A model generated the notes under the pieces. That model was not told the origin of the DNA and did not search any database. It worked only from the letters and a program-made list of their open reading frames with translations. From assembly GCF_003286085.1 (NCBI RefSeq), contig NW_020825454.1, forward strand, positions 62,001 through 126,000: a stretch of 64,000 bases of DNA. Direction: 5' to 3'. The DNA is from Drosophila persimilis (Eukaryota > Arthropoda > Insecta > Diptera > Drosophilidae). Made by a program: the position numbers and the translations under genes. Positions 51,759-64,000 of this stretch are shown one piece after another (position 1 is the first letter of the stretch; the number at the start of each line of letters is the position of its first letter).

Positions 51759-52717
51759 ATATATATATTTTTTTTTAATATTTGACCAAAATGAAGGAAG
51801 GAAAAAAATGTTAAGGGACATGTGATCGATATACAGGTTTTTCATTATATAATTCAACATCGATCACATGGTTTTAGTAATAGCCTAACAGAGGTTAGTA
51901 TTTTCAAGTTGCACTTTAAGGGTGCTTCAACTTGAGTTAGAAAATTATAATTATTGGCAATATGAGGCAGGGCATTTCTGCATCTCATTTGCGTTTCTTC
52001 GCACCAGTGCGAAGTTGATCCTTTGTTGGTGGGGGGTTGGGGGGTTTTTTTTTGTCGTGCCCGGTACTCAGCTATTGTGAGTGGGCGAGGTCCATCGTTT
52101 GTGTACACTTTTAAAGCCTCTTGTAGGCTGAGTGCATCCCTTTGCTCGGTAGGATCAGAATCTGTTGGTCCATCGACGGTGCAAGGGGCGGTCCTATGCC
52201 ACTCGCACTTATATTATCGGCCTGTTGGTCCATCGACGGTGCAAGGGGCGGTCCTATGCCACTCGCACTTATATTATTGGCCCTTGCTGGGTCTGGTGGG
52301 GCCGGTGCTGGTCTTCGCACAGGTTTTATGTTGCGTGTACGCTCTTTGCAGCGCGGGCTGTTAAATATTATATATTCCAGGCCGCATTGTAGTCCCCAAA
52401 TTTAAGGGTATAAATTATAATCCAACATGGGTTTGTGCGTAATATCGTCGGCAGTCGTGCATGGTTCTGGCGAAACGGCTGGTTTGGCTTTCTGCTGTGG
52501 GTTTCCTTGGCACTGGCACTGGGAACAACACTATTTCAATAGTTTTTCCAATTCATCAATTTTCTTTTGACTATGTCCGATTTTTAAAACAAAATCACAT
52601 AGTATTATATTTTTTTTTTTTTATGTCGGCCATTCTTTGTCTTGATTATTTTTAACACTTTTTTAGAAATTTTTTTTTTCAATCCTTAGATCGATCCATC
52701 GCGTAGGACGTATATCG
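51759..52717 (-). pseudogene. E3 leader ORF region, copy B
   Basis: Continuation of the E3 leader after E2B; equivalent of 23010-23963. The exact 60-bp repeat is at 52162-52281. One extra T near 52141 compared with copy A. Broken frames as in copy A. Confidence 0.55.
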
Positions 52718-52735
52718 GTCCTGTCACGGTCGCCA
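52718..52735 (-). other. E3 primer-binding site, tRNA-Arg, copy B
   Basis: Same 18 bases as 23964-23981. Confidence 0.85.
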
Positions 52736-53238
52736 TGTAAACGACGTACAATCCTTTTGACTGGATCTTTGGGGCTCAACCCTCCGATCGGTTTTATTGT
52801 TTTTTATATTCTGAATTTTACAATTGTGTTTTATGCTTTTGTAAGCCAAAAGCCGCGGAGCTGCGCTGCCAGTGACGCCGGCAGCGGAGCGGCAGAACTA
52901 TGTGTTCTTATCTCTTATATGTATAGGTGTGAATATGCTCAGCGCTGTTGGCAGCGAGAGCGCGAGGGAAGATATATGTGTGTATGCATGTATATTAGTG
53001 CCGTCAAGTCATGGGAACATGCTGACGCTGCAATTGGGTCGCTCGAGGCATTCTTGAGTGAATTACGATATTACGATACGATCACCCAGAATGTCTGGGA
53101 CTTTATTGTTACGTAAACACTGAAACAAAGTGTTACAGTGTGTATTCTTTAAGTACCGTCGGTACAGTGGGTATTCGAAATAATGAATACTTTACGTGAA
53201 TGTGTATATTATATTTAATTTAATATCAGCATACTACA
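52736..53238 (-). repeat. E3 shared LTR, copy B
   Basis: 503 bp, matching 23982-24484 with no difference seen by eye. Again primer site to the left and purine tract to the right. Confidence 0.9.
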
Positions 53239-53984
53239 TCTCCCTCCTTTTGAAAAATAACGTAATCTAATGAAGTTATTTTATTTTTAGCTTGTACTAT
53301 ATATACGAGTTATGTATTCTTAAAATAAAAAATGTATATATATATATGTATATTTTTTTTTTTTTGTCAACTTGAATTATGTACTTGAATTAATATTGAT
53401 AAAATTTAAAAGTTATTTGAATATAAATGCGGAATAGTATATTTTTATGGTTTATATTTATGTATGGCCATACTAAGAATGATTAATAATTGCAAATCTT
53501 TAACCTATCCTTATGGACTTTCTGAGTTTTGTTTTTATTATCGGAGATTATGACTTTATCTCTTTCTCCTATACTTTCTACTCTATATGGTCCTATATAT
53601 TTAAAATCTAGCTTATGACCTGTTTCATTTTTCAATAAAACTTTATCTCCTACAGCTAAATGGTAGTAGTCAATGGAGTTATTGTGTTACTTTAGCTTTT
53701 TGGCATTTTGGACATTTTCGTATGTAATTGGTTATTTCTTTAGTCATACCTTTCCAAAAATAATGTCTTTTGACCTTGGCCAAGGTTTTTGTTATGCCTG
53801 TATGTCCTCCTTGTATGGGATCATCATGTAGACAGTATTGCTTATTGTATTCAAAGATATTTTCCCACGGTGCCACTTTGAGTTGGCTGATTTTTTGTTT
53901 ACCGGCTTGCGTTTCAAGCCTTTGGAAAAACTGACCTAAGTCAAGGGTTCCATTAGTATACAAATCGCTAGCATCATATCTTGC
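53239..53984 (-). pseudogene. E3 integrase remnants, copy B
   Basis: Equivalent of 24485-25231: purine tract, spacer, C-terminal domain (stop at 53483), then the zinc domain (53984-53679) with the core deleted. One Cys to Tyr change (FEYNKQ) against copy A. Confidence 0.82.
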
Positions 53985-53990
53985 AGTAAT

Positions 53991-55074
53991 TATACCCGAT
54001 ACTCAAAATGAGTATTGGGGTATATTAGATTTGTGGTGAAAGTGGATGTGTGTAACCTCCAGAAGGAATCGTTTCCGACCCTATAAAGTATATATATTCT
54101 TGATCAGCATCAATAGCCGAGTCGATTGAGCCCTGTCTGTCTGTCCGTCCGTCCGTCTGTCCGTCTGTCCGTCCCCTTCAGCGCCTAATGCTCAAAGACT
54201 ATAAGAGCTAGAGCAACGATGTTTTGGATCCAGACTTCTGTGATATGTCACTGCTACAAAAATATTTCAAAACTTTGCCCCGCCCACTTCCGCCCCCACA
54301 AAGGACGAAAATCTGTGGCATCCACATTTTTAAAGATACGATAAAACCAAAAACGCAGAATCGTAGAGAATGACAATATCTTAGACTGCAGAATCTGAAT
54401 TTGATCGTATTATTATTATAGCCAGCATCAAGAAAACAATTTTATTTTTTCTCGCCCTGTCTCTCTCTAACACACACGTAGCATAGGCGGCTTTGCTTAG
54501 AGTAAAACATTAGCGCCTAGATCTCAGAGACTATAAAAGCTAGAGCAACCAAATTTGGTATCCACACTCCTAATATATCAGACCGAGACGAGTTTGTTTC
54601 AAAATTTCGCCACACCCCCTTCCGACCCGGAAAGGATGCAAATCTGGGGATATTCACAAATCTCAGAGACTATTAAAGCTAGAGTAACCAAATTTGGTAC
54701 ACACACTCCTTTAAGATGTCACTATAAAACGTATATCTCAGAATTTCGCCCCACCCCCATCCGCCCCCACAAAGGACGAAAATCTGTTGCATCCACAATA
54801 TTGCAGATTTGAGAAAACTAAAAACGCAGAATCATAGATGATGACCATATCTATTAGATTGCTGAATCTGGATCAGATCAGATCATTTTTATAGCCAAAA
54901 GGAACAAATCAATTTGCAGTGGCTACGCAGCGCCCGACGTCACGCTCAGACTGATTTTCTGTCTCTCTCGCACGCAATATTAGCGGCGTCTGCCGGAGGA
55001 GAGCCATACTGACTTAGTATCGGGTATAACTGTAGAGTTGCGGGGTCCGCAGCAACTCACAACGTTCCCCCTCG
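53991..55074 (+). mobile_element. DINE-1-like element, copy 7
   Basis: Copy-B equivalent of 25238-26320, with the same integrase/RNaseH flanks and the same 19-bp loss after GCACGCA (near 54976). A few base differences. Confidence 0.9.
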
Positions 55075-57266
55075 TTTTTTTTCCATGTTTGAAAAAAAAT
55101 AAATTATTATTTACATGCAAGGTCACTACTTTACGTACTTCGTCATTGTTGATGACTTCATATACATTGGGCTTTGAAGCTTTTGTTAGAGATTGCCTAT
55201 GCAATTTTATTTGTTCTTTTCCTGCGCAGGATTTCTGTCTACTCTGTTGCCTGGTAGTGACTTTGATTGACCTGTGATTGACCATTGAAAATAGGTATGT
55301 TAGTGGTCTGTGATCCGTTTTTACTGTAAAGTTTTTACCATAGATATATGGTCGAAAATGGGTAATTGCCCAATGAATTGCTGCTAATTCCTGTTCTGTA
55401 GTACTTTTGTTACTTTCACCTTTTGTGAATGAACGTGATGCATATGTTTTGAGTTTTGAGTTAAAACCTCTCCACATGCTTGTTTACTAGCATCGGTGAT
55501 TATGCAAAATTCTTTCTGAAAATCTGGGTACTGTAACAGAGTGGGTTCCATAAGTTTATCTTTTAAATATTGGAATGCATTTTGACATTCAGTTGACCAC
55601 TCAAAGGGGACATTCTTTTTACATAATCTAGTTATATGCCGGGAATAGTCGGCGAAGTTTTTAATAAAACGTCTATAATAATTGCAAAATGCAATAAATC
55701 GTCTAGCGCTATCCGCATCATGTGGGACTGGATAGTTTTTGATGACGTCATATTTCTTGTCATCTGGCAAGATTCCTTTATCTGTGCATTTATGACCAAG
55801 AAAAGTCACTTCATGCATAAAAAATTAACATTTTTGTGGATGTAATTTTAGGTTGTGTTTCCTACATATCTCAAAAATATCTGTTAAGTTTTGAAGCATA
55901 TGTTTTTCGGAACAACCCATGACTATTAGATCGTCCATATACAGGAAGGCTTGCGAAGCTTCAAGTCCAGAGAATGCTATAGTCATCATTCTTTGAAATG
56001 AATTCGGCGCTATTTTTAAACCAAATGGTAGTCGCGTGAAGCGATATGAGCCATTGCTCGTTGAAAAAGACGTTATATTTCGCGAACTTTCTTCTAGTTC
56101 GATTTGATGAAAACCTGACATTAAGTCAAGGCATGGGAAATACTTTGCTCTACCTAGTTGATCCAAAATGTCATCAATTCTAGGTAGTGGAAATTTGTCG
56201 GCCAGGAGTTTTTTGTTTATTTGACGATAGTCAACTACTAATCGCCATTTCTTTGGTTCTGAACCCAGAAGGGCTTTCTTTGGGACAAGTAGAAGTGGGC
56301 TGTTGTATTCTGATACGGATGGTTCGACAATATTGTCGTTGATTAATTTTCCTACTTGTTTTTTAATTTCCTCAACTTGGCTATGCGGGCTTCGATAGTT
56401 CTTTATATATATAGGTTCGTCATCCCTCAATCTCAATTTCTGTTTATAAAAATTATTTGTTGTGATTTATTCGGTTTCAAGCCCGAATACGTCACTAAAA
56501 TTGGTGCATAGTTTAGTTAATTGCTTCTTGAATTGTACTGGGAAATGTTTGCTTAATTCAGCTATGACAGTTTTTTCTCGGATTTTTTTTAGTTGTTTGA
56601 ATTACCTTGTAATTCGAAAGTGATTCATATTGTATGTTATTTATGTGTACTAATTGGTTGGTACTAGTTGTATTCAGCAATCGGACAAATGTATTATTTT
56701 TTGAAGTTATTGTATTTGCTACATAAATACCAGGTTGAATTTCCTGGTTTGGGATTAATATGGTTTCTATATCGGACGTTAATTATATTTTTCTGACAAC
56801 TTGTGATCTTGCTGGTAGAAGAATTGTATTGTTACCAGAACTGTATGTTATTGGAACATAAATTTTAATTTTTATATTATTTTGTCGTATTATTAACCAA
56901 TCCTCTGCAGGTTTTAAGTCTATTAGGCAGTTTAATTCTTTTATGAAATCAATGCCTATTATTCCATCACACGGAATTGCAAAATTCTGATTAACTAAAT
57001 GGAAATTGTGTGGAATTATGTACTTATCTGTCTGTAGCTCTATTAGGGCAAGGCCTTGGGATGTTATTATACCCTCCCCTATTCCTTGAATATTAATTTT
57101 TTTTTGTTTTTTTTTTGAATGTCGTTAAAGACATCTGAATTTTCATTTAATAGTGATATATTGGCACCTGTATCTATAAGGAATGTAAGTTGTTTTCCTG
57201 TTTTAGAATTGAGGAATGCCACGAATATATTGAGATTGAGGTTGATTGTGTGAACCGCTGGATTTT
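55075..57266 (-). pseudogene. E3 protease-RT-RNaseH, array copy B1
   Basis: Equivalent of 26321-28518. RT is open (56436-55825) because the 4-bp duplication of A1 is absent. Shared stops at 55827-55825 and near 56468. The RNaseH deletion near 55444 is shared with A1. Protease LIDTGANIS region 57246-56780. Confidence 0.85.
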
Positions 57267-58394
57267 TTAATTTAGTGTATCTAAAGGATCTTGGGAGTTT
57301 CCCGAAGCTGTCTGGGTAACACGAACATTGTTCTGTCGTGTGTTTCCATTGCTATTGTATCTTTGGTTGTTATAGGTTCCACCGTTATTACGGTTATTTC
57401 CCCTATAGCCAACACGACCTCTATTGTTATTATAATTATTGTTGTTGTAAATATGGTTGTGGTTGTAACCACGACCATTTCCTCTACCACGATAGTTACC
57501 TCGAAAGTTACTACCGCGGTAGACTTGTCCTTGTCTGGTGTACAATATTGAACTTGCACTACCAGTCATCTCTGTACTACACTGTATATATTTTGCTACG
57601 GCATCATTCATTGTTGGGAATGTGCCTGCTTCTAGTATTGTTTTTAGTCTGCCGTGCTCGCAATTTTTAACCATTGTACTAATGGCCTCTTTGCAGCTGA
57701 ACTTATCGGCGTGTTCCGCTGGCAAACCCTCATCAATGTATGATGCTTCTAGAAGTTTTCTCATATCATCAATCTCTGCTGTGAATTGGGCGGCTGTTTT
57801 GCCTTTTTGGCATACTTTTGCCATTTTAGCCTTTATAACATCTGATGACTCTCCGACAATAGTGTCTTGCAATTTCTTTATTATTGCGTTAATGGTGGTT
57901 TCATCTTGTATTTTATACAATGTAGTTCCTATTACTTTTGATTTAATTACTTCTATAGCTAAATTTTCGTATGGTCCTTTCGTTAGATTGACCAATTTGA
58001 CTGCCGTAATGAATATTTGTAAATGGAGTTTCTGTCCATTAAATTCCGGAATGGCGTGCGAAATATCTTTGATATATGCCCGTTGGGCAATTGTTTCGTC
58101 TGCCATTGTGGTTGGTTCTTGCCCAACCACGCTGTTTGCTGAACTAGTCGACGATTTGTCGTCGCTTACCGGATGGTTCGATCTATTTGATCGAGAATCG
58201 TCTTCCGATATGATGATAATATTGTTTACATTCGGGGGCCTGGGACTTATTGGCCTTGATTCCGATTCTACAGCTGGTATATATGTCGCAGCTGTGTTTA
58301 GAAGATTTGGGATGTGTATGTCTAGATTGAATTTTTCTCTAACGAATACTAATCGTTCCCTTAGACGTTTGAAGACTCTGTAGCTTGAAACCAA
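57267..58394 (-). pseudogene. gag: E3 Gag main frame, copy B1
   Basis: 375 codons, as A1 with one Arg to Ile change (LQIFITAV). Slip heptamer at 57297-57303. Confidence 0.75.
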
Positions 58395-58605
58395 TGTATA
58401 TCAGTAAGTCTTTGTTTGTTCTCTAGAAAAAGTTCTCTGACCTCATTATATTTGTTTACCAAATTAGTTGTATGTTTAATGACCGTACTATTTTGTGTAG
58501 GTCTGTTCTGCGTTAAGCATTTATATGCATTTATATAGCATTATCGAATTCTGCTCTTAGAGTGCAAACTTTAGCGCAGATCGTAAGCCAGTCCATATGT
58601 GTTTT

Positions 58606-58932
58606 TTAATTTTGTCCATTCCGATTGGAAGACAATCTAACATTAGCAATCACAATTCTTCCTAGAATTTCATTTTCTATTATTTGGCTGTTTACGAGGA
58701 TGCCGGGTATGGTTGATAATACGATACCCTTTTGTGTGGCATCACAATGAATTAGTGGTGAAAAAGGTAAATTATATTCGTTCATATATGAGTATTCGAA
58801 CTCGTATATGCTAATTGGATTGGGGAATACGGCTAAGATTGCTTTAGCTCTATATTCGAAATTTTCATTTCTATCGTGGGTAGCCCTAATGGCTGCTGCT
58901 GTTCTACGAGACATTTTATTTTGGCTTTGCAA
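58606..58932 (-). pseudogene. E3 gag-upstream ORF, copy B1
   Basis: Same 108-codon ORF as at 29858-30184. Confidence 0.6.
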
Positions 58933-59025
58933 CAGTATATTAAAGGCGGGAATTCTACCTGAAATGTACCCATGTACATGTATTCGAGCTCTATTATGCT
59001 CCTAGGGGTCGTTGAGACCAATTTT

Positions 59026-60114
59026 TATACCCGATACTCAAAATGAGTATTGGGGTATATTAGCTTTGTGGTGAAAGTGGATGTGTGTAACGTCCAGAAG
59101 GAATCGTTTCCGACCCCATAAAGTATATATATTCTTGATCAGCATCAATAGCCGAGTCGATTGAGCCATGTCTGTCTGTCCGTCTGTCCGTCCCCTTCAG
59201 CGCCTAATGCTCAAAGACTATAAGAGCTAGAGCAACGATGTTTTGGATCCAGACTTCTGTGATATGTCACTGCTCCAAAAATATTTCAACACTTTGCCCC
59301 GCCCACTTCCGCCCCCACAAAGGGCGAAAATCTGTGGCATCCACAATTTCGACGATACGATAAAACCAAAAACGCAGAATCGTAGAAGATGACTATATCT
59401 TCTAGAGTGCAAAATCTGAACCAGATCGTATAATTATTACAGCCAGAATCACGAAAACAATTTCACTCTTTCTCGCTCTGTCTCACTCTAACACACAGGT
59501 TTCATGGTCGGTTTTGCCAATTGCAAAATATGAGTTCAAGGATCTCAGAACCTATAAAAGCCAGAGCAACCAAATTTGGTATCCACACTCCTGTGATATC
59601 GGACCTTGACCGTTTCATGTCCAAATTTCGCCACACCCCCTTCCGCCCCCGCAAAGGACGAAAATCTGAGGCAACCACAAATCTCAGAGGCTATTAAGGC
59701 TAGAGTAACCAAATTTGGTACACACACTCCTTTAAGATGTCACTATAAAACGTATATCTCAGAATTTCGCCCCACCCCCATCCGCCCCCACAAAGGACGA
59801 AAATCTGTTGCATCCACAATATTGCAGATTTGAGAAAACTAAAAACGCAGAATCATAGATGATGACCATATCTATTAGATTGCTGAATCTGGATCAGATC
59901 AGATCATTTTTATAGCCAAAAGGAACAAATCAATTTGCAGTGGCTACGCAGCGCCCGACGTCACGCTCAGACTGATTTTCTGTCTCTCTCGCACGCACTC
60001 TTTGTCGTATCGTTAAATATTAGCGGCGTCTGCCGGAGGAGAGCCATACTGACTTAGTATCGGGTATAACCGTAGAGTTGCGGTGTCCGCAGCAACTCAC
60101 AACGTTCCCCCTCG
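59026..60114 (+). mobile_element. DINE-1-like element, copy 8 (recombinant flanks)
   Basis: Copy-B equivalent of 30278-31358, with the same mismatched flanks. The (GTCY)n tract is 8 bp longer than in copy A. Confidence 0.9.
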
Positions 60115-62251
60115 TTTTTTTTCCATGTTTGAAAAAACATAAATTATTATTTACATGCAAGGTCACTACTTTACGTACTTCGTCATTGTTGATGACTTCA
60201 TATACATTGGGCTTTGAAGCTTTTGTTAGAGATTGCCTATGCAATTTTATTTGTTCTTTTCCTGCGCAGGATTTCTGTCTACTATCTTGCCTGGTAGTGA
60301 CTTTGATTGACCTGTGATTGACCATTGAAAATAGGTATGTTAGTGGTCTGTGATCCGTTTTTACTGTAAAGTTTTTACCATAGATATATGGTCGAAAATG
60401 GGTAATTGCCCAATGAATTGCTGCTAATTCCTGTTCTGTAGTACTTTTGTTACTTTCACCTTTTGTGAATGAACGTGATGCATATGCTAATGGGAGTTCG
60501 AGTCCGTTATGGTTTTGAGTTAAAACCTCTCCTCCACATGCTTGTTTACTAGCATCGGTGATTATGCAAAATTCTTTCTGAAAATCTGGGTACTGTAACA
60601 GAGTGGGTTCCATAAGTTTATCTTTTAAATATTGGAATGCATTTTGACATTCAGTTGACCACTCAAAGGGGACATTCTTTTTACATAATCTAGTTATATG
60701 CCGGGAATAGTCGGCGAAGTTTTTAATAAAACGTCTATAATAATTGTCATCTGGCAAGATTCCTTTATCTGTGCATTTATGACCAAGAAAAGTCACTTCA
60801 TGCATAAAAAATTAACATTTTTGTGGATGTAATTTTAGGTTGTGTTTCCTACATATCTCAAAAATATCTGTTAATTTTTGAAGCATATGTTTTTCGGAAC
60901 AACCCATGACTATTAGATCGTCCATATACAGGAAGGCTTGCGAAGCTTCAAGTCCAGAGAATGCTATAGTCATCATTCTTTGAAATGAATTCGGCGCTAT
61001 TTTTAAACCAAATGGTAGTCGCGTGAAGCGATATGAGCCATTGCTCGTTGAAAAAGACGTTATATTTCGCGAACTTTCTTCTAGTTCGATTTGATGAAAA
61101 CCTGACATTAAGTCAAGGCATATGAAATACTTTGCTCTACCTAGTTGATCCAAAATGTCATCAATTCTAGGTAGTGGAAATTTGTCGGCCAGGAGTTTTT
61201 TGTTTATTTGACGATAGTCAACTACTAATCGCCATTTCTTTGGTTCTGAACCCAGAAGGGCTTTCTTTGGGACAAGTAGAAGTGGGCTGTTGTATTCTGA
61301 TACGGATGGTTCGACAATATTGTCGTTGATTAATTTTCCTACTTGTTTTTTAATTTCCTCAACTTGGCTATGCGGGCTTCGATAGTTCTTTATATATATA
61401 GGTTCGTCATCCCTCAATCTCAATTTCTGTTTATAAAAATTATTTGTTGTGATTTATTCGGTTTCAAGCCCGAATACGTCACTAAAATTGGTGCATAGTT
61501 TGGTTAATTGCTTCTTGAATTGTACTGGGAAATGTTTGCTTAATTCAGCTATGACAGTTTTTTCTCGGATTTTTTTGAGTTGTTTGAATTACCTTGTAAT
61601 TCGAAAGTGATTCATATTGTATGTTATTTATGTGTACTAATTGGTTGGTACTAGTTGTATTCAGCAATCGGACAAATGTATTATTTTTTGAAGTTATTGT
61701 ATTTGCTACATAAATACCAGGTTGAATTTCCTGGTTTGGGATTAATATGGTTTCTATATCGGACGTTAATTATATTTTTCTGACAACTTGTGATCTTGCT
61801 GGTAGAAGAATTGTATTGTTACCAGAACTGTATGTTATTGGAACATAAATTTTAATTTTTATATTATTTTGTCGTATTATTAACCAATCCTCTGCAGGTT
61901 TTAAGTCTATTAGGCAGTTTAATTCTTTTATGAAATCAATGCCTATTATTCCATCACACGGAATTGCAAAATTCTGATTAACTAAATGGAAATTGTGTGG
62001 AATTATGTACTTATCTGTCTGTAGCTCTATTAGGGCAAGGCCTTGGGATGTTATTATACCCTCCCCTATTCCTTGAATATTTATTTTTTTATTTTTTGTT
62101 TGAATGTCGTTAAAGACATCTGAATTTTCATTTAATAGTGATATATTGTCACCTGTATCTATAAGGAATGTAAGTTGTTTTCCTGTTTTAGAATTGAGGA
62201 ATGCCACGAATATATTGAGATTGAGGTTGATTGTGTGAACCGCTGGATTTT
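60115..62251 (-). pseudogene. E3 protease-RT-RNaseH, array copy B2
   Basis: Equivalent of 31359-33570. A 75-bp in-frame deletion near 60744 removes 25 RT-connection residues (after GILPDD), unique to this copy. RT 61423-60812 is open with one Pro to Ile change (KYFICLD). Protease LIDTGDNIS (62207-61770), as in A2. Confidence 0.85.
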
Positions 62252-63379
62252 TTAATTTAGTGTATCTAAAGGATCTTGGGAGTTTCCCGAAGCTGTCTGG
62301 GTAACACGAACATTGTTCTGTCGTGTGTTTCCATTGCTATTGTATCTTTGGTTGTTATAGGTTCCACCGTTATTACGGTTATTTCCCCTATAGCCAACAC
62401 GACCTCTATTGTTATTATAATTATTGTTGTTGTAAATATGGTTGTGGTTGTAACCACGACCATTTCCTCTACCACGATAGTTACCTCGAAAGTTACTACC
62501 GCGGTAGACTTGTCCTTGTCTGGTGTACAATATTGAACTTGCACTACCAGTCATCTCTGTACTACACTGTATATATTTTGCTACGGCATCATTCATTGTT
62601 GGGAATGTGCCTGCTTCTAGTATTGTTTTTAGTCTGCCGTGCTCGCAATTTTTAACCATTGTACTAATGGCCTCTTTGCAGCTGAAGTTATCGGCGTGTT
62701 CCGCTGGCAAACCCTCATCAATGTATGATGCTTCTAGAAGTTTTCTCATATCATCAATCTCTGCTGTGAATTGGGCGGCTGTTTTGCCTTTTTGGCATAC
62801 TTTTGCCATTTTAGCCTTTATAACATCTGATGACTCTCCGACAATAGTGTCTTGCAATTTCTTTATTATTGCGTAAATGGTGGTTTCATCTTGTATTTTA
62901 TACAATGTAGTTCCTATTCCTTTTGATTTAATTACTTCTATAGCTAAATTTTCGTATGGTCCTTTCGTTAGATTGACCAATTTGACTGCCGTAATGAATC
63001 TTTGTAAATGGAGTTTCTGTCCATTAAATTCCGGAATGGCGTGCGAAATATCTTTGATATATGCCCGTTGGGCAATTGTTTCGTCTGCCATTGTGGTTGG
63101 TTCTTGCCCAACCACGCTGTTTGCTGAACTAGTCGACGATTTGTCGTCGTTTACCGGATGGTTCGATCTATTTGATCGAGAATCGTCTTCCGATATGATG
63201 ATAATATTGTTTACATTCGGGGGCCTGGGACTTATTGGCCTTGATTCCGATTCTACAGCTGGTATATATGTCGCAGCTGTGTTTAGAAGATTTGGGATGT
63301 GTATGTCTAGATTGAATTTTTCTCTAACGAATACTAATCGTTCCCTTAGACGTTTGAAGACTCTGTAGCTTGAAACCAA
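62252..63379 (-). pseudogene. gag: E3 Gag main frame, copy B2
   Basis: 375 codons, as A2 with one Lys to Asn change (HADNFS). Slip heptamer at 62282-62288. Confidence 0.75.
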
Positions 63380-63590
63380 TGTATATCAGTAAGTCTTTGT
63401 TTGTTCTCTAGAAAAAGTTCTCTGACCTCATTATATTTGTTTACCAAATTAGTTGTATGTTTAATGACCGTACTATTTTGTGTAGGTCTGTTCTGCGTTA
63501 AGCATTTATATGCATTTATATAGCATTATCGAATTCTGCTCTTAGAGTGCAAACTTTAGCGCAGATCGTAAGCCAGTCCATATGTGTTTT

Positions 63591-63917
63591 TTAATTTTGT
63601 CCATTCCGATTGGAAGACAATCTAACATTAGCAATCACAATTCTTCCTAGAATTTCATTTTCTATTATTTGGCTGTTTACGAGGATGCCGGGTATGGTTG
63701 ATAATACGATACCCTTTTGTGTGGCATCACAATGAATTAGTGGTGAAAAAGGTAAATTATATTCGTTCATATATGAGTATTCGAACTCGTATATGCTAAT
63801 TGGATTGGGGAATACGGCTAAGATTGCTTTAGCTCTATATTCGAAATTTTCATTTCTATCGTGGGTAGCCCTAATGGCTGCTGCTGTTCTACGAGACATT
63901 TTATTTTGGCTTTGCAA
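63591..63917 (-). pseudogene. E3 gag-upstream ORF, copy B2
   Basis: Same 108-codon ORF, with the Thr form (VLSTIPG). The E3 array continues past the window end (GGGGTCGTTGA at 63990-64000 matches 35309-35319). Confidence 0.6.
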
Positions 63918-64000
63918 CAGTATATTAAAGGCGGGAATTCTACCTGAAATGTACTCATGTACATGTATTCGAGCTCTATTATGCTCCTAGGGGTCGTTGA

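Overview
The window looks like a block of Drosophila heterochromatin made almost entirely of nested, rearranged transposable elements. I found no host gene. Evidence for Drosophila: eight copies (seven near full length, one partial) of a DINE-1/INE-1-like Helitron derivative with a (GTCY)n tract, errantivirus-type gypsy elements primed by Lys and Ser tRNAs, an mdg1/412-type element primed by an Arg tRNA, mdg3-like remnants, and LOA-clade and CR1-like LINEs. The ~1.1 kb DINE length and the LOA LINE would fit the obscura group (for example a D. miranda or D. pseudoobscura Y or neo-Y assembly). That species call is recollection, not proof.

Layout. 1-518: dead mdg3-like pol fragment (minus). 519-1677: unassigned. 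1678-2808: DINE copy. 3034-10889: complete gypsy-clade provirus E1 (plus), with identical-looking 532-bp LTRs, a TGCA target duplication, and gag, pol and a frameshifted env. 10890-12007: unassigned. 12008-19069: 17.6/297-like provirus E2A (minus), with a truncated 5' LTR and a nonsense codon in env. 19070-37270: scrambled mdg1/412-like family E3 (minus) with four DINE copies lying in it. 37271-39090: CR1-like LINE (minus). 39300-40282: mdg3-like RT remnant (plus). 40283-44083: LOA-clade LINE (plus). 44084-64000: a second copy of the E3 array, into whose leader an E2 provirus (E2B, 44930-51758, plus) has inserted.

Large-scale structure. 44084 onward repeats 22164 onward with a spacing of 21,920 bp until the 6,829-bp E2B element (plus its 4-bp target duplication) interrupts it. 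The simplest reading is a tandem duplication of 22164-44083. Each unit also holds a smaller ~5.05-kb duplication (DINE plus E3 RNaseH-RT-protease-gag) whose junctions fall in DINE copies, so the DINEs appear to have acted as recombination substrates. E2B kept open gag, pol and env frames but lost the promoter part of its 5' LTR. E2A kept its promoter but has a stop in env.

Common logic. All three LTR families place protease-pol in the -1 frame of gag, and each has a canonical slippery heptamer in the overlap: UUUUUUA in E1, AAAUUUU in E2, GGGAAAC in E3. E1 and E2 also carry env genes with signal peptide, furin-like site and membrane anchor. Every E3 copy is dead: the integrase core is deleted and RT has an in-frame stop.
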